Source: JAWLEP01 sp964553045 (GTDB taxonomy: Bacteria; Fermentibacterota; Fermentibacteria; Fermentibacterales; JCC-6). From it: 64,000 bases of DNA. Below, in pieces: positions 33,659 to 42,857 of this stretch. The notes under the pieces are model-generated. The model was given only the letters and a program-made list of their open reading frames with translations. It was not told the origin of the DNA and made no database searches. Position 1 is the first letter of the stretch, and each line of letters begins with the position of its first letter. Made by a program: the position numbers and the translations under genes. The DNA is taken from contig CAZKJG010000010.1 in NCBI GenBank assembly GCA_964553045.1, positions 1 to 64,000 of the forward strand. The letters run 5' to 3'.

Positions 33659-33982
33659 TCAGACCGGCTCCACCTCCAGGACCATGTCGTCCCTCACCGC
33701 GGTGACCCGCACCTCCATGCCGGGCCTGAGGTCGGAAGCGCTCTCGCACCACCACCTCTCGCCGCGCACCTCCACGGAGTGGCGGCCCCTGTGCCGGGGG
33801 CCGGTCTTCACCAGGCCGGTCTCGCCGATCATCGTCTCCATGCCGCTGGACTTGGGGCGCCTCTGGGCGACCAGGCCCACATACACGAAAGCCAGCGCCA
33901 CCAGGAGAAGGAAGATGAAGAGGGGCCCGCCGAGGATGGCCCAGGCGGCCACCACCAGCTCCTCCCAGATGTTGTAGCTCAT
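33659..33982 (-). CDS. NfeD-like membrane protein
   Basis: This short NfeD (107 residues) has one hydrophobic segment (AILGGPLFIFLLLVALAFVY) and a C-terminal OB-fold domain (MIGETGLVKTGPRHRGRHSV; VRGERWWCESASDLRPGMEV; VTAVRDDMVLEVEPV). It is the usual partner of slipins. The serine-protease domain of long NfeD proteins is absent. ATG 33982 overlaps the pilT stop (ATGA) behind GGAGGGAG, so it is coupled to pilT, not to the slipin. Confidence 0.85.
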   Translation of the reverse strand: MSYNIWEELVVAAWAILGGPLFIFLLLVALAFVYVGLVAQRRPKSSGMETMIGETGLVKTGPRHRGRHSVEVRGERWWCESASDLRPGMEVRVTAVRDDMVLEVEPV

Positions 33983-35079
33983 CTCTCCCTCCATTCGGAA
34001 GTTGACTGCACACCTTCCAGCTTCAGCTGGAGGGCGTTGGGGTTGGTTGCGGCGGCCAGAGCCGTCTCGGCGTCTATCTTTTTCTCCTGCAGTAGATTGA
34101 TAAGCGCCATGTCGAAGGTCTGCATGCCGTACTGCGATCCGCTCTGCTCCATCGCATCGTGTATCTCGTAGGTCTTGGAGGGGTCGGAGATACAGCTCTG
34201 TATGAAGGCGGTATGCACCATGACCTCAGCGGCAAGCACCCGCTCGTGGCCCGTGACCGAGGGCAGCAGCCTCTGGCTTATCACGGCCTTCAGGAGGCCG
34301 CCAACCTGTATGCGCACCTGTTTCTGCTGGTCGGAGCGGAACATGTCTATGAGCCTGTTCACAGTCTCCGGGGCGTCGGTGGTGTGCAGTGTGCTCAGCA
34401 CCAGGTGACCCGTCTCGGCACCCGTTATCGCCACCGATGCGGTCTCGCGGTCGCGCATCTCGCCTATGAGTATCACGTCGGGGTCCTGTCTGAAAACCGA
34501 ACGCAAGGCGCTGCGCCAGTCGGGGGTGTCTATGCCCACCTCCCGCTGGCAGATGCTGGACTTGCGGTCGCGGTGCATGAACTCGATGGGGTCCTCTATG
34601 GTGACTATGTGGGCGCTGCGGTTCTTGTTGATCCGGTCGATTATGGCGGCCAGGGTGGTGGACTTGCCGCAGCCTGTGGCCCCGGTGACCAGAACCAGTC
34701 CCCGCTGCTCCCGGGTGATCTTCTCCACCACGGGGGGCAGCCCCAGGTCCTTTATCTGGGGTATCTCAAAGGGAATCCGCCTCATCACGATGGCCGTGGT
34801 TCCCCGCTGGTGGTAGATGTTGACCCGGAACCTGGCCTTGCCCGGAAGGGAGTGGGATATGTCTATCTCCTCCCCTGACTCGTACCTGGGAATCTGCTTC
34901 TCGGGCATCATCTCGCGGGCTATCCGGTCGACGTGCTGCTGGGAGAGGTCTCCGTAATCGTCGGCGTGCTCGATGCTGCCGGAGCGTCTGACTATGGGGG
35001 GACTGCCCACCTTGAAGTGAATGTCGCTGACCTCCTCCTCCAGGAGGAGGGAGAGGATCTTGTCAACGCCCTGTCCCAT
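33979..35079 (-). CDS. pilT: Type IV pilus retraction ATPase PilT
   Basis: PilT depolymerises type IV pili and drives twitching motility. The 366-residue protein has the N-terminal PAS-like module (ISHSLPGKARFRVNIYHQRG), Walker A GATGCGKSTTLAAIID near residue 132, the Asp box in EDPIEFMHRDRKSSICQREV, Walker B in ILIGEMRDRETASVAITGAE and the His box THLVLSTLHT-type segment TGHLVLSTLHTTDAPE. The C-terminal AIRNLIRE-type motif of classical PilT is not obvious, so PilU-like or T2SS-like use cannot be excluded. No pilB, pilC or pilA is nearby; the pilin-like genes lie at 54-64 kb. It overlaps nadD by 17 bases. Confidence 0.92.
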   Translation of the reverse strand: MGQGVDKILSLLLEEEVSDIHFKVGSPPIVRRSGSIEHADDYGDLSQQHVDRIAREMMPEKQIPRYESGEEIDISHSLPGKARFRVNIYHQRGTTAIVMRRIPFEIPQIKDLGLPPVVEKITREQRGLVLVTGATGCGKSTTLAAIIDRINKNRSAHIVTIEDPIEFMHRDRKSSICQREVGIDTPDWRSALRSVFRQDPDVILIGEMRDRETASVAITGAETGHLVLSTLHTTDAPETVNRLIDMFRSDQQKQVRIQVGGLLKAVISQRLLPSVTGHERVLAAEVMVHTAFIQSCISDPSKTYEIHDAMEQSGSQYGMQTFDMALINLLQEKKIDAETALAAATNPNALQLKLEGVQSTSEWRER

Positions 35080-35656
35080 ATACCCCTTCTTCCCTGATGT
35101 AGGCTCTCACCGCCTCGGGGATAAGATAGGCGGTGGGGCGCTCGTGGGCAAACCGTTCCCGCAGGTCGGACGACGATATCCACAGGCCGGGAAGGGGAAA
35201 GACCTCCACCCTTCCACGGGCCACCTCAGGGATGTCCTCCGGGTCAAAGCCGGGCCTGGTTCCTGCAACCGCGGTGGCCAGCGACAGTACGCGACTCGGG
35301 CTCTTCCAACCCTCGAGGTCCAGCAGACTGTCCATGCCGATTATGAAGAAGACCCTCTCCCGGGGGAGGCCCAGCGCTCGCAGCAGGTCGGCGCTGTATA
35401 CCGCTCCGGTCTCGCCCTCCAGGTCCTCCACTTGGAGCAGGCCGTTGCCGGCCGAGGCCAGGCGGAGCATCTCCATCCTGGCGGCCAGGCCGGCCTCCGG
35501 GGCCTCCTTGTGCGGGGGTGTGCGGGAGGGGTATAGGACCACGCTGTCCAGGCCGAACCTGAAGGCCGCCTCTGACGCCAGGGCCAGGTGGCCGTAGTGG
35601 GGAGGGTCGAAGGTGCCGCCGAGCAGCCCGAAGCGGCCTTCCTGCGGCAGGTTCAT
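35063..35656 (-). CDS. nadD: Nicotinate-nucleotide adenylyltransferase
   Basis: NadD makes deamido-NAD from nicotinate mononucleotide and ATP. Signatures are GLLGGTFDPPHYGHLALASE at the start, VVLYPSRTPPHKEA, FIIGMDSLLDLEGWKSP and LWISSSDLRER. The 197 residues match the family. ATG 35656 overlaps the bamD stop (ATGA). Its end overlaps the pilT start. Confidence 0.93.
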   Translation of the reverse strand: MNLPQEGRFGLLGGTFDPPHYGHLALASEAAFRFGLDSVVLYPSRTPPHKEAPEAGLAARMEMLRLASAGNGLLQVEDLEGETGAVYSADLLRALGLPRERVFFIIGMDSLLDLEGWKSPSRVLSLATAVAGTRPGFDPEDIPEVARGRVEVFPLPGLWISSSDLRERFAHERPTAYLIPEAVRAYIREEGVYGTGR

Positions 35657-36402
35657 CGCACCCGGTCCAGCCCCTCCTCTACGGCCCGCCGCTGCTCGGG
35701 GGTGAGCTCGCACTCGTCCAGGGCCCTCCTGTACAGCCTGCCTGCCGAGAACTCGTTGCCCTGAGCGTAGTTGGATTTGGCCATCTCTATGAGTATCTCC
35801 GCCTTCCATCTGGTCTCGGCGAACCTGCTCATGGCCTCGTTCAGGTAAAGCAGGGCAGCGTCGTGGCGGTTCCTTCGGGCGTAGAACCGCCCGATGAAAA
35901 GGGCCCTTCTGGCCAGAAGGTCGTAGATCTTCAGCCGCAGGCTCTCCGCCCGGCCGGCCAGGTCCGATCCCGGGTAGCGGTCGTAGAAGGCGGCCAGCTC
36001 GCTCATGGCCTGCTCCACCGGCGTGGTGTCCTTGCGGTAGTCGCGGTGCTGGGCCCAGAACAGCCTGGCCAGAGCCAGCTGGGCGTCATCCGCCAGGGCG
36101 CTGCGCGGGAAGTCGCGCACCAGCCTGCGAAGCCCGAACTCCGCGTCGGCCCAGAGCCCCAGCTCCAGCTGGGACACGCTGAGTCGGTAGAGGTACCTGT
36201 CCGTGTGGGCAGCCCCCGGGAAGCGGTACATCAGACCCATGTACAGATCCTCGGCCTCCCGGTACTTCTCTGCTCTGAAGGCGGCTTGAGCCGCCTCCTC
36301 GAGCTCGGGTTGGGTCATGTCGGTTACGTTGTAGGTCTTTCCGCAGCCCGAAGCCACGGCCAAAAGCAGTATCGAAGCCGCTATCAACGCGGTGCGGATC
36401 AT
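35653..36402 (-). CDS. bamD: Outer-membrane assembly lipoprotein BamD
   Basis: A lipoprotein signal (IRTALIAASILLLAVASGC) precedes five TPR-like helical repeats: QAAFRAEKYREAEDLYMGL, LSVSQLELGLWADAEFGLR, DAQLALARLFWAQHRDYRKD, ALFIGRFYARRNRHDAALLY and EMAKSNYAQGNEFSAGRLYR. The RNRHDAALLYLNEAM text is typical of BamD/YfiO. At 249 residues it fits the family. With SurA and LolA homologues in this window it points to a normal outer membrane. Confidence 0.88.
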   Translation of the reverse strand: MIRTALIAASILLLAVASGCGKTYNVTDMTQPELEEAAQAAFRAEKYREAEDLYMGLMYRFPGAAHTDRYLYRLSVSQLELGLWADAEFGLRRLVRDFPRSALADDAQLALARLFWAQHRDYRKDTTPVEQAMSELAAFYDRYPGSDLAGRAESLRLKIYDLLARRALFIGRFYARRNRHDAALLYLNEAMSRFAETRWKAEILIEMAKSNYAQGNEFSAGRLYRRALDECELTPEQRRAVEEGLDRVR

Positions 36403-36441
36403 CTCATGCAGCCTTTCAGCAGTTCGCTCACCTCGGCCGGC

Positions 36442-37434
36442 TCATTCGGGCCCCACAAGATAGAGAAGCGAGTCCCTGCGGGAAGCGGCCACCTGTGACC
36501 AGTGCGTAGAAAGCCCCGGTGAGGTGGTGCAGGCTCTGCGGTACCACCGCAGCGCTTCCTGGGCGTCCCGGCTTCCCTCTGCCAGCTCTCCCATCAGCAC
36601 GGCGGCCTCAACCTTCTCGCCGACGAAGTCGGATGCCCAGACCTCCATCAGCTTCTCCCGGGCAAGAGCCGTTCTGCCGGCGTCCATGTCCTTGCGCGCC
36701 AGCTCCAGAAGCAGCCGCATCCTGCGCTGTCTGTTGGCGGGCCCGATCTCGCCCATGCGGTCCAGCTCCGTAAGAACCGAGAGCTCCTCGTCCCGGCGGT
36801 CGGTGTACGGGAGCAGCCCCGCCCTGGCCCTGAGGATGCGTACCCGCAGGTCCGTTCGGGTGCGCGAGATCCTGCCCAGCTCCAGCAGGTGGCCCTCGGC
36901 GCAGGCGGCCAGCATGCTGTCCGCCCGTTCTGTACCCAGTACGCTGTCGGGTGTTCCAGAGACGTAGCCGGTATGCGTACCGGCGAAGGCGCCCCTGAGA
37001 AGCCATTCCTCCTCGAAGGTCCGGGATGCCTGGTCGCTCAGCCGCATGGCCATCCCGAAGGCCTCGTAGGCCTGGAGGGAGTCCCGGTCCCGGGCCATCT
37101 CCCATCCCAGCCTCCGCCACAGCTCCGCCCTGACGGTGGAATCGGTCTCGCCGGGATTCTCTTCCAGGGCCAGAAGGGCCCGCTTGGCCTTCTGCCTGAA
37201 CATCCGTCCCCGCTCGGCCTGTGAGGCCAGTACCGCGGTCTCGGCGTACTCCAGCTGCAGCTCCGGGGTGCTGTCACGGTTGGCCAGCGCCTCCTCGTAC
37301 AGCATCAGGCTGTGCGTGTACTCCCCCGCCTGGCGCAGCAGCCTGGCCTCCTCCAGGGAATCGGATCGGGGCTGTCCCCCGCCGCAGGCCAGCAGGACCA
37401 CTACTGCGGACAGGCCCGCCAGCCTTGGGATCAT
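36442..37434 (-). CDS. TPR-type lipoprotein of unknown function
   Basis: The signal MIPRLAGLSAVVVLLAC ends in a lipobox (LLAC) followed by GGGQPRSDS. The 330-residue protein is helical with TPR-like pairs (ARLLRQAGEYTHSLMLYEEA; WEMARDRDSLQAYEAFGMA; AVLMGELAEGSRDAQEALRW). Such proteins scaffold envelope complexes. It lies directly before bamD in the operon and overlaps the preceding gene (ATGA), so a role near BAM or lipoprotein transport is possible but not shown. Confidence 0.7.
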   Translation of the reverse strand: MIPRLAGLSAVVVLLACGGGQPRSDSLEEARLLRQAGEYTHSLMLYEEALANRDSTPELQLEYAETAVLASQAERGRMFRQKAKRALLALEENPGETDSTVRAELWRRLGWEMARDRDSLQAYEAFGMAMRLSDQASRTFEEEWLLRGAFAGTHTGYVSGTPDSVLGTERADSMLAACAEGHLLELGRISRTRTDLRVRILRARAGLLPYTDRRDEELSVLTELDRMGEIGPANRQRRMRLLLELARKDMDAGRTALAREKLMEVWASDFVGEKVEAAVLMGELAEGSRDAQEALRWYRRACTTSPGLSTHWSQVAASRRDSLLYLVGPE

Positions 37435-38030
37435 TCGGCCCGGCTGGAGTAGAACAGGTATATGAGGCTGGCCACCACTCCGCTCACGATCAGGGGCTCC
37501 AGTATGCCGCCCTCGCCCCCCCCGCCCATCTCCGGGGCCAGCCAGGGGTCGCCGCGGTCGCCGGCCAGCTGCGAAAGCTGGGACACGGCCACGCGGTCGG
37601 AGACCTCGGCCCCGTATCGGGTGGCCAGCACCACCTGGCCCGAGGGGTCGAGGAGGGTGGCCGAGATCTGGCAGGTGGCGTGACGGGTGACCTTCTTGGT
37701 GCCTATCAGCCAGGAGCGGGAGGACTCTCCGTACCTCACCTCCAGCTCCATGGGGCGGAGCCTGAGCCGGTAGCCGGACCGGGCCGACTCGCCCTCCGCC
37801 GCGTTGACGGTTACTCCGCCGGCGCTCAGCTCTGAAGTTGCCGTCTGCTCCAGAAGCCATCCGGCCAGGTGCTCGCCCGCCAGCTCCACGACAACCGTGT
37901 CCACGCCCAGCTCCGCCAGGTCACCGGGAATCGCGGACACTGCCTCCAGCACGGCGTCCTCGGCCAGCTCGAGGTTCGTGGGCGCCGGCAGGGACGCCAC
38001 CGCCGCTAGTACGAGTATCGATGGGATCAT
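37431..38030 (-). CDS. Envelope protein of unknown function
   Basis: The 199-residue product starts with a short hydrophobic leader (MIPSILVLAAVASLPAP) and ends with a membrane helix (LEPLIVSGVVASLIYLFYSS) preceded by a Gly-rich stretch (PEMGGGGEGGI). The middle is beta-rich (YRLRLRPMELEVRYGE; TCQISATLLDPSGQVVLATR), suggesting a periplasmic beta-sandwich held by the C-terminal anchor. I recognise no family. It sits between rimO and the TPR lipoprotein and overlaps the latter by four bases. Confidence 0.65.
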   Translation of the reverse strand: MIPSILVLAAVASLPAPTNLELAEDAVLEAVSAIPGDLAELGVDTVVVELAGEHLAGWLLEQTATSELSAGGVTVNAAEGESARSGYRLRLRPMELEVRYGESSRSWLIGTKKVTRHATCQISATLLDPSGQVVLATRYGAEVSDRVAVSQLSQLAGDRGDPWLAPEMGGGGEGGILEPLIVSGVVASLIYLFYSSRAE

Positions 38031-38091
38031 AGCCTTCCCCTGGGTCTCTTGGTTACTCTACTGGAGGGCCGCCATCCTTCCGGCCTCCCCT

Positions 38092-39399
38092 TCAACGGTT
38101 GCCGCCTTCCGGCCCTCGCTCCGGCCCGGATACGCAACGCACAAATATATCACTTCCCTCCGACGACATAACCTCCACATCGGCCACGGTCCCCGGAGAG
38201 GGATGTGCGCCCCGGAAACGGCAGACAGCGTCCACCTCCGGCGCGTCATACATGGTATGCCCCCTGCCCGGCGCGTCAACCAGAACCCGCAGTGGGCCGG
38301 AGGAAAGGAATGCCTCCCACCTGGCATACGCGGCCTCTCCGACCGCCGAGAGCGCCGAGAGCCTCTCCCTTACCGCGGAGTCCGGCGGCCGGTCTTCGTC
38401 ACGGCCGTGCTCCCGGGTACCCGGCTCGCTGTAGTAGGGAAAGGCAACCAGGTTCCGCAGCGAATCCCACTCGGACAGGAAGTCGAGCAGGCGCCGGAAG
38501 TCATCTTCCGTCTCGCCGGGGTAGCCGGCGATGACCGTGGCCCTGACGGCTATTCTGCAGGAAGCGGCTTCCACCCTCTCCGCAATGCGACGCAGGAGTC
38601 CCTCGCCGTACGGCCTTCCCATCCTCCTCAGCACACTGTCGCTTGCGTGCTGAATGGGCAGGTCCAGGTAGGGCATTACGTTATCCCCGGCTTCCATCGA
38701 CTCCATCAGCCTTAGGGGAAGGTGGGCGGGATGCAGGTAGTAGGGGCGCCACCAGATACCGGTATGCAGGCTCGACAGCCGTGTTACGAGGTCGGCCAGA
38801 TCCCTCTGGCCCTCCCTCCATAGTCCGCAGTCCTGGCCCACCAGACCGACCTCCCGGGCCCCCTGGGCCGCGATCACGGCCGCCCGGGCGACAATCGCCT
38901 CCTCCGAGACCGGGGAGTAGGGTCCCCGAATATCCGGAATGGTGCAGTAGGCGCAGCGGTTGCTGCAGCCGTCGGAGACCTTGAGGAATCGGTTGACCCG
39001 ACCCTCCACCGGAAGCCGGAGGTGGCCGGGCGCTCCAACGCCGAGGAAACGGGCCAGGCCGGCCAGGTCGCCGGGCCCGATCACCAGGTCCAACTCCTCC
39101 AGGCCGCCACTTCCGTCGGCGGGGAACCTGGCCGGCAGGCAGCCGGCGAGAACGAGCCGCCGGCCCGGTCGGCGCGCCTTCCATTGCAGGGACTGCAGGA
39201 GGTAGTCCACGGACTCCTCCACGGCCGGACGGATGAATGCGCAGGTGTTGACCAGCAGCAGATCGGCTTGCTCCGGCTCCCCTGTCACCCTCCAGCCGGC
39301 GGCGTCGAAGACGGCGGCAAACGCCTCGGTGTCGGTCTCGTTCTTGGGGCAGCCGAAGGTGACAAGGCAGGCCAGCCCTGCACCGTCAGGGCCTGGCAA
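38092..39399 (-). CDS. rimO: Ribosomal protein S12 methylthiotransferase RimO
   Basis: RimO adds a methylthio group to an aspartate of S12. The UPF0004 domain starts ACLVTFGCPKNETDTEAF, the radical SAM cluster is CSNRCAYC in KVSDGCSNRCAYCTIPDIRG, LDLPIQHASDSVLRRMGR and AVRATVIAGYPGETEDDF follow, and a C-terminal TRAM domain ends the 435 residues. The G-C-P-K-N text favours RimO over MiaB. No ATG or GTG fits; TTG 39399 with GGAAGG eight bases ahead is chosen, overlapping the LolA-like gene by 14 bases. Confidence 0.88.
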   Translation of the reverse strand: MPGPDGAGLACLVTFGCPKNETDTEAFAAVFDAAGWRVTGEPEQADLLLVNTCAFIRPAVEESVDYLLQSLQWKARRPGRRLVLAGCLPARFPADGSGGLEELDLVIGPGDLAGLARFLGVGAPGHLRLPVEGRVNRFLKVSDGCSNRCAYCTIPDIRGPYSPVSEEAIVARAAVIAAQGAREVGLVGQDCGLWREGQRDLADLVTRLSSLHTGIWWRPYYLHPAHLPLRLMESMEAGDNVMPYLDLPIQHASDSVLRRMGRPYGEGLLRRIAERVEAASCRIAVRATVIAGYPGETEDDFRRLLDFLSEWDSLRNLVAFPYYSEPGTREHGRDEDRPPDSAVRERLSALSAVGEAAYARWEAFLSSGPLRVLVDAPGRGHTMYDAPEVDAVCRFRGAHPSPGTVADVEVMSSEGSDIFVRCVSGPERGPEGGNR

Positions 39400-39973
39400 C
39401 CGCGTAGCCTTCCGGCACCTCCAGCCCGAAGGCTCCCTCCGAAAACCCGTCGGCGGCCCGGACGGACTCCAGGAAATAGCTGATGGTGTTGCCGTTGGCG
39501 TCGGTGGTGGAGTAGAGGAAGGGCAGACTGTCCGACAAAGTGTACCCGGCGGCGACCGTCTCAATACCGGCGCCCCTGCCCGCAAGCCACACCATGACGC
39601 TGTCACCCGCAACCTCCATGGAGTCCACCATGGAGGGGTCCCCGTAGGATCTGAGTGTTCCCATAAAACTCTCCGGCCGTCTCTCCTCGTAGACGATCAC
39701 CTGCCTGCTGGAAGGCTCGATCGTGTAGCTCACCTCGCCGTCACAGCCCATCTTTCGCCCCGGCGGGTCGGTGAAGTCCAGCACGAACAGGTTGGGGCTG
39801 GCCAGGATGAACGTTCCGCCGGAGGTGTCGGTCTCCATTGTCAGAACCCGGTAGTCGGTGCGCACGAAGCTGCCCCGCAGCGACCCCGCGGCCTCCAGTC
39901 TGGCGTTCAGGGGCTCCAGGGGCGCCCGGGGGCTGACCTGGGCTACCCCCAGCAGAACACAGAGCAGTATCAC
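39386..39973 (-). CDS. LolA-like outer-membrane lipoprotein carrier
   Basis: The protein has 195 residues with a short leader (MILLCVLLGVAQVSP) and a LolA/LolB-type half barrel. Family features are LEAAGSLRGSFVRTDYRV at the start, SGGTFILASPNLFVLDFTDP, PPGRKMGCDGEVSYTIEPSS and the mid strand YFLESVRAAD. LolA carries lipoproteins from the inner to the outer membrane, and several lipoproteins are encoded nearby. The leader is short for a Sec signal, so the start could be a few codons off. It overlaps the lipoprotein gene before it by four bases. Confidence 0.75.
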   Translation of the reverse strand: MILLCVLLGVAQVSPRAPLEPLNARLEAAGSLRGSFVRTDYRVLTMETDTSGGTFILASPNLFVLDFTDPPGRKMGCDGEVSYTIEPSSRQVIVYEERRPESFMGTLRSYGDPSMVDSMEVAGDSVMVWLAGRGAGIETVAAGYTLSDSLPFLYSTTDANGNTISYFLESVRAADGFSEGAFGLEVPEGYAVARP

Positions 39974-40611
39974 GACCCGCCTCCGGCGTCAGTGCCCGGG
40001 GCCGGCCCCGCCTCCGCGGCGTCGCTGCCCACCACCAGTATCACGCCCGAGAAGCCCGGAGCCACCATCTCGGCCAGCTCACCCGCAGGCTGGGAAGGGA
40101 CGGTTTCCGGCCGCGCCAGCACCTCCCCCAGGGCCGCTGTCACCTCGGCGGCGTCCGCGGCGTATCCCTCGGTATAGAGCACCAGGGTTATCTCCGGGGC
40201 ACCCTGGTCCTGCATGCATGAGGCTCCGAATCCCCGGCTTTCCAGCACCGCTGCCACCCGCTCGGCGGAGGCCGAGAGGCCGGGCCGGGATACGAGTGTC
40301 AGGCTGGGAGCGTCGGCTGGATCGGATACGGTGTCCCGTACTCCGGCACCGGCCAGGTCCGACTCGATGCGGCGCAGGGCAAGCGAGGCATCGTCTTCCA
40401 GCGGGGACTGGGGGTATCTCTCCTCAAAGCCGGACAGCAGGTCCCGGGCGTCGGAGAGGTTTCCCCTGAAGTACAGCTGGGAGGCCCGGGTGAAGTCTTC
40501 GGCGTCACCCTCTCCCCGAAGCAGGCCCTGGTCGTCGTAGTCCGCCCCGCCGCCTCCGCAGCCCGCGGCGAGTAGCGCCGCCGTCATGACCGTCGCGATG
40601 GTGCAATTCAT
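39970..40611 (-). CDS. Lipoprotein with TPR-like and SPOR-like segments
   Basis: The signal MNCTIATVMTAALLAAGC ends in a lipobox (LAAGC). The mature protein has a TPR-like pair (ASQLYFRGNLSDARDLLSGF; SPLEDDASLALRRIESDL). The C-terminal half alternates strands and helices (RVAAVLESRGFGASCM; PEITLVLYTEGYAADAAEVT), recalling SPOR or LytR C-terminal domains that bind peptidoglycan. This is a weak resemblance. ATG 40611 overlaps the ftsK stop (ATGA); a link to division would suit the context. Confidence 0.6.
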   Translation of the reverse strand: MNCTIATVMTAALLAAGCGGGGADYDDQGLLRGEGDAEDFTRASQLYFRGNLSDARDLLSGFEERYPQSPLEDDASLALRRIESDLAGAGVRDTVSDPADAPSLTLVSRPGLSASAERVAAVLESRGFGASCMQDQGAPEITLVLYTEGYAADAAEVTAALGEVLARPETVPSQPAGELAEMVAPGFSGVILVVGSDAAEAGPAPGTDAGGGS

Positions 40612-42857
40612 TCGCCCTCCACTCCTTCCCCGTCCGCCTGCTCCCCCCCGGGGTCGGGCTCCGGTTCCGGTTCCACGAGAACATCCCTGGCCTTGCTGCC
40701 CTGGAACGGCCCCACCACGCCCATCTGCTCCAGCATGTCGATCAGGCGGGCGGCCCGCGAGTAGCCCACTCTCAGCCTCCTCTGCAGAAAGGAGACGGAT
40801 CCCTGCTGAAACTGGACCACCAGCTCCCGGGCCTCGTCCAGCAGCGGATCGTCCAGCTTCAGCTCGCCGGCGGCGCCCCTTCCCGGGGTGTCGTCGTCCG
40901 GCGGCTCGTACTCGTAGGGCATGGAAGGCTGTTCCCGCCAGAACGCGACCAGCCGCTGGGCCTCGTCGGTGCTGAGAAACGACCCGTGGACCCGTATGGG
41001 CTCGGGCGAGGCCGCCGGCAGGAAGAGCATGTCGCCCTTCCCCAGGAGCTTCTCGGCCCCGTTCATGTCGAGGATCGTACGGGAGTCGGTCTTGGACTGC
41101 ACGTTGAAAGCTATGCGGGAGGGGAAGTTGGCCTTTATCACGCCCGTTATCACGTCCACGGAGGGCCTCTGGGTGGCCACTATAAGATGTATGCCCACCG
41201 CCCGCGCCATCTGGGCCAGCCTTGCTATCGGCTGCTCCACGTCGCTGCCGGAGACCAGCATCAGGTCGGCGAGCTCGTCTATGACCAGCACCACATAGGG
41301 CATCCGCTCGTCCTCGCTGCCGGCCTTGACCTCGTTGTTGTACTCCTCGATGGTCCGCGCGCCCTCCTTGGTGAGCTTGCTGTAGCGCTCCTCCATCTCC
41401 TCCACCAGCTTCTCCAGGAGTCCGGTGGCCTTGCGGGCCTGCAGTATCACCGGCGCCCAGAGGTGGGGTATGTCCTGGTAGATGGACAGCTCGAGCATCT
41501 TGGGGTCCACCAGGGCCAGCCTCACCTCCCTGGGGTTCCTGGTCATCAGGATGGTGGAGATCATGGAGTGCAGGCAGACGCTCTTGCCGGAGCCGGTCGC
41601 CCCTGCCACCAGCAGGTGGGGCATGTCGCATATGTCCGCGGTGAAAGGGTCTCCGCCGATGGTCTTGCCCAGGGCGATGGGTATACGCTGTGTGTCGCAT
41701 TCGCCCAGTATCTCCTTCAGATAGACCGTCTCCGGCTCTTCGTTCGGAACCTCGATGCCCACCACGCCCCGGCCGGGAATCGGGGCCAGTATCCTTACCC
41801 GCTTGGCCTTCATGGCCAGGGCCAGGTCGTCGGCCAGACCCAGTATCCTGTTGACCTTCACCCCCGATCCCGGCTTCAGCTCGAACCTCGTCAGCACGGG
41901 CCCGGGCCGGCTGCCGACTATGCGGCAGGGAACGCCGAAGTCCTCCAGGCCATCCACCAGCAGCTGCGACCTGCGCTGCAGCTCCTCCCGGGTCTGCGCG
42001 CTGCGTTTTCCCGGAGGGGGATCCATGAGGATGCTCCTCTCCGGCAGTGTGTAGGTCTCCCCGTCCTCATCGGTTCCAGCGGGCCCGCCGTCCGGCCGGG
42101 CCGGGGGAAGGGATTCGGTCTTGCCGGCATCCGCGCCTCCCCCGTCGAATCCACCTGCGAGGCCCGAAGGCGCCGCCTCGTCCTTCGACGCAGAAACCTC
42201 GCCGGAATCTGTTGCCTCCTCCGAGGGGCGCAGCGAAGGGGGGCCCTCCACTTCCGAAGCCTCGTCCACGGGCCCGGGCCGACCCCTGCCGCCGGCCGCT
42301 GCCCGGCGCACCCTGAGCCGGGGCATGGACATCGCCCCTGCCCTGTCCAGCAGCTTCCTGACGTCACCGAGCAGATCCCAGCCGGTGAGCAGGACGAGCG
42401 AGGATGTGAAGAGGGTCAGAAGAGCGAGGTAGCTGATTATGGGGCCTATGGAGCCGGTCATCATCTCCACCAGGCCGGAGGCTGCCACCCCTCCCGGCAC
42501 ACCCTCTATGGACGGGGCCAGCCTGCGGCCGACCATGTCCACAAGGGAAGCCAGGAAGAAGGCGGTCACGAATCCCCCCAGCAGGTAGCGGAATCCGTTT
42601 CGAAGGTAGTCTATTCCCAGTGTCCAGCCCGCCAGCTGCAGGCAGGTCAGCGGGGCGAAGAAGGCCAGGCATCCGAAGCGGCTGTAGAGAAAGCCCCTCA
42701 CCGCCCGGGTCAGGCCTATGGGGGGGGCTACCAGGGCGACCAGAAGGGCCAGCCCCGCGAAGAGGCTGACCACGAACAGCAGGTTCCTCAGCCGGTGGTC
42801 GTCCTTCTTCTTCCGTCCCTTCTTCCTGCGCCTCCCGCCGGATACGCGTCGGCTCAT
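40608..42857 (-). CDS. ftsK: DNA translocase FtsK/SpoIIIE
   Basis: FtsK moves chromosome ends through the closing septum. Four N-terminal helices (for example NLLFVVSLFAGLALLVALVA) are followed by an acidic, Pro-rich linker and the motor: GSGVKVNRILGLADDLAL, Walker A VAGATGSGKSVCLHSM near residue 418, Walker B VVLVIDELADLML and IHLIVATQRPSVDVITGVIK. The winged-helix gamma domain (FLQRRLRVGYSRAARLIDML) ends the 749 residues and normally reads KOPS sites. It overlaps the HU-CBM48 gene by four bases. Confidence 0.94.
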   Translation of the reverse strand: MSRRVSGGRRRKKGRKKKDDHRLRNLLFVVSLFAGLALLVALVAPPIGLTRAVRGFLYSRFGCLAFFAPLTCLQLAGWTLGIDYLRNGFRYLLGGFVTAFFLASLVDMVGRRLAPSIEGVPGGVAASGLVEMMTGSIGPIISYLALLTLFTSSLVLLTGWDLLGDVRKLLDRAGAMSMPRLRVRRAAAGGRGRPGPVDEASEVEGPPSLRPSEEATDSGEVSASKDEAAPSGLAGGFDGGGADAGKTESLPPARPDGGPAGTDEDGETYTLPERSILMDPPPGKRSAQTREELQRRSQLLVDGLEDFGVPCRIVGSRPGPVLTRFELKPGSGVKVNRILGLADDLALAMKAKRVRILAPIPGRGVVGIEVPNEEPETVYLKEILGECDTQRIPIALGKTIGGDPFTADICDMPHLLVAGATGSGKSVCLHSMISTILMTRNPREVRLALVDPKMLELSIYQDIPHLWAPVILQARKATGLLEKLVEEMEERYSKLTKEGARTIEEYNNEVKAGSEDERMPYVVLVIDELADLMLVSGSDVEQPIARLAQMARAVGIHLIVATQRPSVDVITGVIKANFPSRIAFNVQSKTDSRTILDMNGAEKLLGKGDMLFLPAASPEPIRVHGSFLSTDEAQRLVAFWREQPSMPYEYEPPDDDTPGRGAAGELKLDDPLLDEARELVVQFQQGSVSFLQRRLRVGYSRAARLIDMLEQMGVVGPFQGSKARDVLVEPEPEPDPGGEQADGEGVEGE

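Noticed and set aside
38030..38092. Imperfect hairpin in the gap after rimO
   Set aside because: A short GC stem exists, but there is no T-run and the genes are same-strand with close spacing, so a terminator is not supported.
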